Shown one piece after another: positions 1 through 10,500 of a stretch of DNA of 64,000 nucleotides; within the stretch, counting starts at the first letter, position 1; the number at the start of each line of letters is the position of its first letter. A program made the position numbers and the translations under genes. The stretch covers positions 1,114,001 through 1,178,000 of the forward strand of contig JAQFVV010012537.1 in assembly GCA_028023455.1 (NCBI GenBank). Reading direction: 5' to 3'. The stretch comes from Epiperipatus broadwayi. Taxonomy: Eukaryota > Onychophora > Udeonychophora > Euonychophora > Peripatidae. The notes under the pieces were generated by a model. The model ran no database searches. It saw only the letters and a program-made list of their open reading frames with translations, and was not told the DNA's origin.

Positions 1-65
1 TCTTATATTTATAGTTTGTAATTTTTTGTATTAAGTCATATAAACAATATTAAAGATAAAATATT
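1..65 (+). repeat. End of an LTR copy, cut by the window edge
   Basis: These 65 bases are nearly identical to the last 65 bases of the LTR at 5827-6900, and the similarity stops abruptly at position 65 here and 6900 there. The simplest reading is that this is the 3' end of the upstream LTR of the same element, the rest lying outside the window. No clear primer-binding site follows at position 66, and 66-379 contains nothing I recognise. Confidence 0.55.
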
Positions 66-379
66 GTAATGATCTGCCAGACACGAAGGAACACATCTCA
101 CTATGGTCAGACTGAGGTCTTCACGTAGGATGCTGTGATTGATGCAATGAAGTTCATAAACAATTATTATATCTACCTCTAATGGGCTAACTCTAAGTTT
201 ACACATTATACTCAGATACAATTTAGGCTAGTTCATTCATGCCTCACTCCTCTTTTGGATTCCATTACACCTCAGTATTCAAACTTGGGGAAAATGTTGC
301 CTTTGGCTTTCTTCATGGGTGAATTTACTCTAGATAGCAACTACCACACTCCTATATAGGTTCCAATTGAGTGACAGCT

Positions 380-1610
380 GGTGGCATTGTTTCTCTGTTA
401 AAAACACCAAAATATGCCATTTCCACAATCCAGTATTTCTGTGCTTTTGCAGAGAAACTTATGGCCTATAGAACATTACTGTTCATATTAGCTGCTGCAG
501 ATGTATATGGCATTGCACACCAATATTATGAGCCCTGCTAATATGGTTTGCAATACTATGCAAATATGAAGATTTAAGAGATCGCTATCATAAGATGTGA
601 GGGTGGAGGGAATTCAAGTGGCCATAACTGTTGTAATATGCATTCTAATTAAAGATCTTATCCCATACCTGATGCACTATTTAATCCTAATAATTGTAAG
701 ACCATTACCATGCTTCTTCACAAATTTTGGAAGGTGGGAAAAATTGCAAAAGCTATGGCCAAGCACCTTTTCCCAGAACTCACATGAATGCCCACGTAAA
801 TTACAAGACAGATTAAATGTCTGAAGGTGCATGTTTTGAAGTCATTAACTTTGTTTAATCAGTGATGACAAATTATTTGTCAACCCCCCTCTCCAACATT
901 AAAATAAGATTATAATTGTTGACTTTTACAACTTTGGTTTGTTTGTTTGTTTGTTTGTTTTTTAAAAATATGGCGACTTTTTTTTTTTTGTTTGGCTATA
1001 CAGCGATTTTTGTTTCGGCTTTATTTATATACCGCTGATATACTAAAACTTTTATTTTTAAAACCAATATTTATTAACCTTTTTTTTTTAAAAAAAAAAA
1101 CAAAAACCAAAAATAAGATCTTTTGTCTCAGTGATGAAAAATTATTTCTCCCCATCTCCCCCCCCCAAAAAAAGATTAAATTAAGATCAAAATTTTTCAC
1201 TTTTTCAACTTTGGTTTTCTTTTTTAAAAGTTTTTCAAATATGGTGGCGACTATACAGCGATTTATGTTTCAGCTTGATTTGTATTAGGCAATGTTTTTA
1301 ATTTTGCCATTTTTGAAAATGTACAAAAATTTCAAACAAATCTTGTATCGTAAATTATTTACAAGAATATCAAAATATTGATAAAAAAAAGTTGTATCAA
1401 ATGTCAAAATATGAGTAAAAAAGTTGTATCAAATGTTGAAATGTTTTTTAAAAAGGCGGAGAAAATGTAAAAATATTTTAAAAGTCAGACAAATTAGGCA
1501 AAAAAAAATATTTTAATAAAAGTTGGAGAAAATGTAAAAATAAATTAATTAAAAATAGTCGCGGCCAGATCGATATAATTGTGTGTTTTTAGCAGAGAAA
1601 CAATGCCACT
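380..1610. mobile_element. TIR DNA element, copy 1 (non-autonomous)
   Basis: The ends are inverted repeats: the 30 bases at 380-409 match the reverse complement of 1581-1610 with few differences (core GTGGCATTGTTTCTCTG). The left subterminal region is also similar to that of the elements at 15891-17505 and 32590-34578, including a GGCATTGCAC-type block. The interior is dominated by A and T homopolymer runs and encodes nothing credible, so it depends on a transposase elsewhere. No target-site duplication could be identified for this copy. The right end abuts a gypsy fragment, so it probably landed in that older element. Confidence 0.6.
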
Positions 1611-1639
1611 AAGCGGCTAGCCTAGCATAATGATTAGTA

Positions 1640-2980
1640 CCAACCTTGTTCTTTAACTTATAACAACTAAAATCCTTTGGCGCATTCAAAACATTTATGA
1701 TTGGGTTTAAATCTGGGTCTTCAAATTGTAATTGGGACAGATTTTCTAAATCGTTCTCTACATCATTATCAGTCATTAAATTGGCACTTGTTATGTAGGC
1801 ATTCTCTACTGACAAATGATTCTGTTCTAACCTACATGGATTTTGACTAAGCACATTAGCCACAACATTCTCAGATCCTTTTGTGTAATTGAATTCTTGT
1901 AATAGCAAACTCCATCTGACTAGGTGATTAAGAAATTCTAAACTTTTGTGGTCTGTGATTACTATCACCTCTGATCCGAGGAGCCATCAAAACTTTTGAA
2001 AGGCCCACCCTATGGATAGTGCTTCCTTCTCAGTGTCCATGTAATTCATTTCTGAACACTTCAGGAACTAGTTGATAAAATAGAGGACTCCAGGCTGACT
2101 GTACTCCTGCATTTGGGATAATGTTACTCCCAATCAGTAACTACTACTGTCTGTTTGGACAATGAATGGTTTATTAAAGTAAGGGAAGGCCATTTGCTCT
2201 AAAAATCCAATTTTTAATATTTGCAAATGCCTTGTCCTGTTCCTCTGTCCAGTTCCATTGCCCATCTTTCATAATTAGTTTAAACAGTTCCATTTGGTCC
2301 GAGAACTTCTGGTAGAAATGATTGTAAAAATTGCATAGGCCTAAAATAATCTAATTTGCTTTCTGTTAGTGGGCTTAGGAAAGTTTTGAATGGTAGTGAT
2401 CTTCTATGGATGCGGCCTTATTTCATTGCATCCACTGATATGACCTAGGAAGATTACCTGGTTGGAAATTAGCTTACTTATCAAGTTGATTTTGATACAT
2501 TTTTTGTAGCACTCTTCAAAAAATATAGCAAGGTCTAGAAGATGTTCTTCACTTGTGGTAAATGCAATTTATTAGATCATCCACATAAATAGTTGCCATT
2601 TGTTTAACTCAAGAGATAGGGTTTTGTCTATTTATCAGACCAGCACCATTATTGATGAATCCAAAAGGCATCCTATTAAACTGGTATGTAAAACCCTTAT
2701 ATCAGAAGACAGGGTATTTGTGATCTTCTGGATGGAGTTCAATATGCCAATAGCTGGATATTAAATCGAAAATAAAAAACAACCTTTCCAAATCTCACAA
2801 ATAATTTGTGTATGGGTGGTAGAATGTTCCTGTCACAGACAGTAATTTTGTTTAGTTGCCCAGCATCCAAACAAAATCTCATCGACCCGTCTTTTTTCTT
2901 CACAATTACAACTGGATTACAGTAAGGTGAAGAGCATTTGGAAATGGTCCATAAAAATGTATTGTCATCATCTCCCAAGG
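1640..2980 (-). pseudogene. Ty3/gypsy reverse transcriptase-RNase H, decayed
   Basis: Read on the minus strand from 2980 downwards, several frames together give the order of a gypsy polymerase. It starts with SPYCNPVVIVKKKDGSMRFC and LNKIT (the RT palm start), followed by an MPFGF box near 2665 and a YVDD catalytic box near 2590. Next comes an RNase H segment with VIVITDHKSLEFLNH (1969 downwards), and then a GSENVVANVLSQNP tether near 1830-1880. Stops and frameshifts interrupt it throughout, so it is not functional. It runs opposite to the integrase core at 4985-5690 and has an integrase N-terminal piece fused to its start, so this locus is scrambled. No LTR is visible directly beside it. Confidence 0.8.
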
Positions 2981-3110
2981 TTTTGATGGTATCACAGAGT
3001 CCATAGGAGTTGCATAACTTCTATTTTCAGGTTTCATATTTATCAAGTATCGCCATGATTTTGTGTATGCATGTCTGGCCAGTAAAACCACTTCCAGAGC
3101 AAATGCTCAA
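2930..3110 (-). pseudogene. Ty3/gypsy integrase N-terminal piece
   Basis: The minus-strand frame contains SVIPSKPWEMMTIHFYGPFP. This is the stretch where the gypsy integrase zinc domain passes into the catalytic core (consensus PW..V..D..GP.P), with the first catalytic Asp apparently changed to His. It should follow RNase H in a gypsy polyprotein, but here it sits directly upstream of the RT fragment and overlaps its start in another frame near 2930-2980. This is a junction between two pieces of different origin or a rearrangement of one copy. Confidence 0.6.
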
Positions 3111-3429
3111 ATTTTTAGGTTACCGTAATGGCTATATAGTTGATGAACATGGCTCACACATCCTCTTTCATCTGGTGAGGAATGATGAGCTTCCACTCTT
3201 CTCAGTTGTTTCATATTTTGTACTGCAATATCCCATGGCATATTTGATACTGTGCTCCCTTATTACCTACCCACAATATATTTACTGCATTACCCCCTGT
3301 CCAACCAATTTGATCACAAGTTTCAATTGCTCATCTTCATGTTGATCATAATCTAAATGTTCCAATTCTTTCTCCCTTTCAAATCAAAACTGGGGTGTAC
3401 AGATTCTCACCCCCCTAAATGGCAGGGCT

Positions 3430-3640
3430 GTGTCAGGATTTCAGCTCAGAATATCAGCAATGATGTTCTCAGACCCTTTACAGTAATGCACTACATAGTT
3501 GTATTCTTGAGGTACAGACTCCAGTGGACCAATCGACTGTTTGTCAAGTAGCTACAATTGAGAAATTCCAAACTTTTGTGATTAGTCACTTCGATCACCT
3601 TTGATCCTAGCAGGAGTGGCTCAAACGATATGACCAACTG
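3430..3640 (-). pseudogene. Second gypsy RNase H C-terminal fragment
   Basis: A minus-strand stretch reads as a diverged second version of the RNase H tail found near 1830-1970. It has a VIEVTNHKSLEFLN-like segment and then a YNYVVHYCKGSENIIADILS tether. Two such tails within 2 kb show that at least two gypsy copies contribute to this block. It contains stops and frame changes. Confidence 0.55.
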
Positions 3641-3712
3641 ACTACAACTACTGTCTACTCTTAATCTTTGCTTTTACTAGCCACTGGCTTAGGTGAAAAT
3701 GGCCTGTATCCC

Positions 3713-4420
3713 CTACCCTTTCTGTATTTCTTTCCTTGGTTGTTGAACCTGCTTCCTGTGTGCTGGATATCCATTTCTGGACTTCCAACTTCTAGGCCTT
3801 GCCTTCCTATGGCCCTGAGTTTGTTCAAACCTATCTTCACTCCAATTCAGAAAGTTGATGCCTATATTTTCCTGAGCTTTGTCTACTGGTTTACCTTGCT
3901 GGCTCATATCAATAGCATTTAATAATTCAGCTATATGTTCCATCAAATTCATGTTTGCTGTGAGCAGCATTTGCTCAATCCAAAATGGTGTTATGATGGA
4001 TGATTCTAATAATCTGTCCCTCTGATGTGTGATAGGCATTTAATGTCCTCAGCTTGGCCACTTGCCTTCTAAAAAACTTCAAATAGTTCTCATTCCCACC
4101 CATTTTATATTTTACTTGTATGATCTGGTACAAAATCATTTCTTGGCACTCTTTGCTCCAAAAATTTCATAACAGTGCATCCTTATATTCATCAAACATT
4201 CTATGTGGTGAAATAATGACTCCCACAATGTGTGCACATCTCCCTGAAGATGATTGCATGCAATGGTCAACCGAATTGCTTCATCCATCTGATTTATATG
4301 AAAATATTTTTCCAAGCTACTTAGGTGTTCTACAGGAGCCTCTCCAGTTTGTTCTTCAAATATTATCTTTAAAAGTTGGTTCCTGTCTACTCTTCTTTTT
4401 GGCCATCTTTGCTTTTCCAT
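3713..4420 (-). pseudogene. Ty3/gypsy gag fragment
   Basis: Two minus-strand open stretches (4420-4136 and 4039-3713) follow one another in different frames. The first has the layout of a retrotransposon capsid, with EEQTGEAPVEHLSSLEKYF and HLQGDVHTLWESLF. Upstream, up to about 4800, the minus strand codes for a highly charged, coiled-coil-like segment expected of a Gag N terminus, with stops. The second ends in a basic Arg/Lys-rich tail. Assignment to gag rests on this layout and on the neighbouring pol pieces on the same strand, not on a zinc knuckle, which I did not find. Confidence 0.5.
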
Positions 4421-4984
4421 CCTCTCTTATTTGTGTTCCTCTCACTTCTTGTTATATTCAAATCACCCTCACTTATGTCACTATCTCTCTCGTGTTGTCT
4501 CTCTAGTTTCTGAATTCTTGCAAATTATTTCTTTCCTCAAATTCTCTATTCTTTGAGACATCTCTCCCATCTGTCTTGCCATATATCTTCTTATAATGTG
4601 ACATGGTACCTTAGCTATCTATCTCTTCTTTCACATTCTGCATAAATTCTTCCATTATTTCTCTTAATCTCCATTTTATCCTCTAGGTTTTACTGTACTT
4701 TGCTGTATGCTGTCTGCCTCTATACTACTCTCAAAGTTTTTCATGCTGCTTCTCTCCCATTTCCTTTTCATTCTTGGGTTCATTCATTTCACATCTTTTG
4801 CTGCTCCATTTTCTTAGAGCACAACCTTGTCCACATGAATAGATACACTATTTATCAGTATACTTAGCTCATGTTCTTATTTTACATGACCAAATTACAA
4901 CTATTGCTTTCAAAATTATAATTGTTTCTACTAACCAAACTGTTTATACTAACCAAACTGTTTATTTCAAAGTATATATCAATG

Positions 4985-5690
4985 TATTCAATCGTGCAGG
5001 CCAACACAAGAAATGTCATGAAGATGTTAGAAAGTAGACATTTCCCTGAGGTTGGAAAGTCAAAAATCATTTTTTCTGACCATGGTACTCCATTTATATC
5101 AGGCAAGTGGCATAGATGAACCCAGAGACAAGAAATTAAGCATATATTTACATCAATATAGAACCCTCAATCGAACCCTTGTGAAAGGGTGATGCAGAAA
5201 ATTAGGGTGTTTATTTAGTACATATCTCAATACAAATCACAGGGGTTGGGTCAAACACATGCAGATCATGAATTATATAAATTGGATCATAAATGAGTTT
5301 GACTGGTTTTGCTCCTCTGTGTTTGCATTTCAGTCAGCACTTTCAAAGACTAAATTAAACCCTTTTACCAGAGATGGAAAAACCTCCCATTGATCAAGAA
5401 GCTGATTATACCTGGGCATCTCAGATCCTACATAGAATGAGCCAAAGAAGTAAGTAAAAGGCCAATGATAATCCCCATAAGCTTAAATTAGAAGACCGAA
5501 TCATGGTCAGGACCACATATGAGTGATCCAGGAAAGTTCATATTTAAGATGTTTTGCAATTTATATGAAGATCCTTTTTCAATCATCCTCCATCAGGAAA
5601 ATAACACTGTTTAGATAGATATTGGACTAGAAATCAAAGGATCTTATAACTCCCAGTCACCAAAACCTGCACTATAATGCAGAGACAAAT
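4985..5690 (+). pseudogene. Ty3/gypsy integrase core and tail, plus strand
   Basis: The plus strand shows the second half of a DDE integrase core. It has FPEVGKSKIIFSDHGTPF with the second catalytic Asp, W in SGKWHR, IKHIFTS, then NPQSNPCERVMQ, whose Glu lies 35 residues after the Asp as the D,D35E rule requires. Stops interrupt it. After about 5300 the frame shifts and the usual C-terminal basic domain is only faintly traceable. It leads into a polypurine tract and an LTR on the same strand, so its orientation agrees with the LTR and disagrees with the gag/RT pieces upstream. Confidence 0.8.
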
Positions 5691-5810
5691 AAAAAGGAAT
5701 ACTATAAAATGAATATTCATCATTTAAAAAACGAAAAAGAAAATATCATATAATTTTTTTTGGCTTAAATTTGAGCCATCCAAACATGTAGATCATGCTT
5801 AAAGGCTTCC

Positions 5811-5823
5811 AAATGGGAGGGGG
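5811..5823 (+). promoter_or_regulatory. Polypurine tract
   Basis: AAATGGGAGGGGG lies three bases before the TG that opens the LTR, the usual position of the plus-strand primer of an LTR retrotransposon. It confirms that the LTR and integrase fragment are plus-strand. Confidence 0.7.
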
Positions 5824-5826
5824 TAT

Positions 5827-6900
5827 TGTAACAGGAACCAGGTTTGAACCCTGTTAGAAGTTGAAGGGATTCTTGAAGGGATTCTAGATAGCCACACATA
5901 TATGCAGATATGATAGTCAAATGTATATATTTGATTGAGTCAAAATGACTAAATAAATTAACAAGATAGACTCAGGGGGGCATGTGCTCATTTGTTTTAA
6001 TGGAGTATGTGTGTATGTATATGTATGTTATTATATAATCAAATGAAAAGAAATTTCTGGAAAAAGTGTATAATGTATTTTTTTTGTGTGTGTATATAAT
6101 TTTATTTTATTTAATAAAAATATATAAATGATGAGAAATGAACCAAATATCATCTACAGAATGCTTTTATTGTATCTATTGTGTAAAGTTATTTTTGAAA
6201 GTTTCTAACAAAATATTAAGATAAAAAAATTTGCTAAAAAATTTTCTTTGTAAAAAGAAATAAGAAGATAAAAGAAGCTGGACTTGAGACAGCGGTGTCC
6301 TGGACTAATGAGATTACACAGGATAAAAATAAAAATATTGAATATTTTGAGGAGTTGTGGGAAGTACTGCGTGAGAAGAAGGAGATAGAACTTTCTAGAA
6401 AAAAAAAGTATAAATAGAAAAATCAGGAGACTGGATGGAGTTTTTATGTTGATCTTTTAATTGCTGTATATTAATTAATATTTGAGGTAATTGACTTATG
6501 ATATTGGAAGAAAATATATATGCTAGCTAATATGAGTATGTTGGGATAAAGTCCTAAACATGCTGGACTTTTATCTCACTGCTCCATGAAGGAAAAAAAA
6601 AATGCTATACGATCCTATCACCATTTGAAGCTAAAATCTGCATCCATACACATTCATCTCATCAAGTATTCTGATTTATTATTGTTTTCATCTTAAGTTA
6701 TAAAAGTAAAGACATTCTTTCTGGACAATCTCTATGATCATAGGGTTCTTCATGAATATGAACAATCTAATTTATCTGGGGACCCAAAGGTAATACATAT
6801 ATTATTTCAAATTTATAATTGTGCGAATTGTCAAGCTTATATTTATAGTTTGTAATTTCTTTGTATTAAATCATATAAACAATATTAAAGATAAAATATT
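5827..6900 (+). repeat. 3' LTR of the gypsy element (about 1.07 kb)
   Basis: It begins TGTAACAGGAACC directly after the polypurine tract and ends where similarity to window positions 1-65 stops. The end is not the canonical CA, so the right boundary is defined only by that comparison. The interior is AT-rich with no coding content. A short internal duplication (a 13-base GAAGGGATTCTT/A motif) lies near 5863-5885. Confidence 0.55.
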
Positions 6901-7549
6901 TAATCTCTATAGTAACTAACAATTTCTGACTATCAAAGACATATATATGCTTCACTGAATGGTATTTCTTTTAAAACCATATATATGCTTATATTTTTAT
7001 TAAACAATTGCGCACCATTATTTCTGTTTCTTACTTTATAATTATTCATTTAGTTAAATCATATGTATGCTTTTTGTTAAATAATTTAATGTGAACTATC
7101 TTAAATTAATATGTCTGTCATTCTGAGTGAACTAGCTAGTGGTTGGTTATTCATTAATATGCTATCATTATCCTCATTAATGCTTCAGTGTAATTTTTAT
7201 ATAAGCATAGGATTGGTGCTTGGAGTCGGTAAACACCAATGTCTATAAATATATAGTTCGGGAAATATTAATTAGTAATTATGAGAAATTAAAGCCGAGT
7301 ATCTATATACCTATATATTATTATGTTTATTGTTATTGTTTCTTTTTGGGAGATGAAGTTTTAAAATAATTTGCCTCCAGGTCTATGGCTACTATAAATC
7401 CATCTCAGTCAATTAAAGATTTCGGTCATCAATAAATCTTGTTAGTAATAAGTAAAAAAATATTTTGTAAAGACAGCATATATCCAACCAAGATAAATGG
7501 GATGGGAAAGGATATGAATAGATTATTAATTTTTGTGTTTTTAATATAT
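6901..7549. other. AT-rich spacer, nothing recognised
   Basis: No open frame, terminal repeat or RNA gene could be supported on either strand. It separates the LTR from the palindrome. Confidence 0.5.
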
Positions 7550-10500
7550 TGAAGCAGTCGGATCTGAGTTCGATCCTAGCTTCATGTTATTTACCCTAAT
7601 ACTAACCTTAAATTTCCGATGCAATGGGGCTTTATACGTTCAATCCACGCTAATTTCCATAATAAATAATTTATTTCAAATGCGTATTAAAATTAATTAG
7701 TTTAGCTTAAAATTGATCAATTCTCTAAATAAATTCATGAATATTTTCTCATGAATTTATTTAGATTAAATTGCGTGGATTGTGCGTATATACTTGTAAA
7801 TATTAAAAATATATAATTGTTCGAAAGTTTCATTGCGTCGGGAATACTTGTTTTTTTTTAATTTTAAATAATTTGTTAAAGTGTTGTTGATTAAAAACTA
7901 CATTCTTTCGATAAGCTCTCAAATTCTCAAAAACAACAGTAAAGTTTTATTAATTGGAAAAAGATAAGAATTCAATTTCTAATTAAAATCATTTCAGATT
8001 TTAAGAATTCATTTTCTAATTAGGAAAGGAATTCAAAAATTAGTTTGAAAGCCTTATCGAGGGAATGTATTTGAAAACAACTAATTGATAATAAAATGAG
8101 CGCTAGCCTTAAGGCATCTGGACAATATATATAGCCCTGAAAAGTCAGGAGAAGGGGCTAGCTTTGTTGTAGAGTAGTGCAGTGAACTCTGTGCATATAA
8201 AAAATTAAATACATCATGATAGAGGGCTAGAACATCAGGAATCTGGCTACGGTTCCTAAAGTCCCGAGAAATCTTCACTGGAGCTGCTGAACCTTTTCCG
8301 GATCGATCATTCTGCTAAAATTATGAAAGCTACTAAAATACTGTTCCAGTAGTCAACCAATAATGCCTACGTTTTCAACAACTTGGAGGTGTAACTTAAG
8401 GACCAGCGGAAGGGGTAATATATTTCTATAATGAACGTTAAACTTTCTGGCCAGTTCGAACTTTATTTTACACTCCTCCTATTTAAGAGCTCTTTATTAT
8501 TTAATGTAAAAATCTTTATAAAATGCTACTATAAATTTATATTGTAATTCTTTCAATCTCTAGTCTTTAAACTTTTTCTTTTCTTACCTGGCGGTTCGTT
8601 TAACATATTACATATATATATGTATTTATCGTGTGATTTATTAATGCTATTTAAAAATTATATGCCAATAATCTTTCAACTCGATGAGCTCCTCTGTTCT
8701 ATTTGCCTCATGCAAATATTATAATATTAATTTCAAATAGTAATTCTCGCCCATTAGAACTAAATTTGAAAGTTCTATTAATCATCGAGTCGAAAGAAAA
8801 TATTACATGTTTATTATTTTTATAATTGGCTAATAATAAACTATTAGCTCCGTTTTTCACCTATGTCCCCAGCTCCTAAGTTACAAGTGTTTATATATAT
8901 TCGTATAATGTTAAAATGGTATTTTCTTGCTTCACTAATGTTGATTTATTTATCTATATATATATTTAAAATGTTTTTGCAAAAGGGTCGATAAAGGGTT
9001 AAATATATGTCAATTCAACTTTTGTTATTTTATATTAATATTCAGGAAGGGCACGATATTAGGGCATAATTAATATAGTTTATAAATGTTTTAAAATAGT
9101 TCGATAAAAGCTCGTTTGACTTTAATTAATTGGTCAAGTCATCACGTAGAGCATTCTACATGGGTTTTATTTTTCAACGATGACTATCAAGTCATCATCA
9201 TCAAACGTTGCTGACGCAGGCAATCTTCCGCTCCGTTAGGCTGGTCGGTGATCATATTCTCTTATTTAAATTTCTCAAGGAAGAAAGTACTTCCGTTCCT
9301 ATTCATTAGTCAAAGGGCGTAAGACTTGTTAGATGCAAGCCGCCATAGGACTTCGATCATCGACTAGCGATCGTATTTCAATTTTACTCTCTGCCTCGTA
9401 AGCCGCCAGTACCGTTGCATTTTTGTTCCGGTAAAACCCGCTCCATGCTCGTAATTCGTTGTGAAGTGATTTAAATTAAAGTCGAACAAATTCTCAAATA
9501 TATTATTTAGTTTAAATCAGTTTTAAATCAAGATTAAAGTTATGCCTTAAAATACGTTTTGCTCTTTATGAATAGATTTCCGAATGTGAAAATAAATTTC
9601 ACATTCCACCGTAATAAAATTAGAACAATCATTTCCGTTCTTAATGAATACCTTTATCTGCCTTTATATTTCTCGTTGGGGGCATAGACATAGAATCCCA
9701 TGTTGTGTAATACTTGTTGGCATATGATAAGGACCGCCACTCTTATTATATTTATCAATTCTTTTAAAGACTAGAGGTAACTAATGCAATCTATATTTTA
9801 TTGAACAAAACAAATTATCATTATTATTAAATATTTTCTAACATACTTGGTTTCTTAGTTCATCATTCTTTTTATAATTATTTAAATGTTCATACCCGCT
9901 ATCTGTGTTGGCAACCCGAACATACATATGATTTGATTTAAAAAGTATTCAAAGTAATTAATTATTAGATATTCGTGTCAGTGCAAGGGTCTCTAGTCCT
10001 CACCAACCGTTGAACTAGTTCTTGGCGCATAGCACTGTGCCGTCGATGACTGCTATCTGAGCTGTTGGGTTGGGTTTGAATTCGGTTTTGGTTAAGCTGA
10101 GTTTGAATCCGATTTGACATTGGGGGTGGTGGTTTTCGACCGGTACATGGTTATGTTTTTGTGGGGGCCAGTCCGGTTTTCGACCACGTTGGGCGCCAAA
10201 AACATAACCATGTACCGGTCGAAAACCACCACCCCCAATGTCAAATCGGATTCAAACTCAGCTTAACCAAAACCGAATTCAAACCCAACCCAACAGCTCA
10301 GATAGCAGTCATCGACGGCACAGTGCTATGCGCCAAGAACTAGTTCAACGGTTGGTGAGGACTAGAGACCCTTGCACTGACACGAATATCTAATAATTAA
10401 TTACTTTGAATACTTTTTAAATCAAATCATATGTATGTTCGGGTTGCCAACACAGATAGCGGGTATGAACATTTAAATAATTATAAAAAGAATGATGAAC

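Noticed and set aside
3357-4506. Plus-strand open frames of 64-128 codons
   Set aside because: They are antisense shadows of the minus-strand gypsy gag and pol remnants.
8081-8278. Open frames of 60-70 codons inside the palindrome arms (also 12078-12287 and 10161-10343)
   Set aside because: They mirror each other, resemble no protein and one runs across the palindrome centre; non-coding LTR-like sequence explains them.
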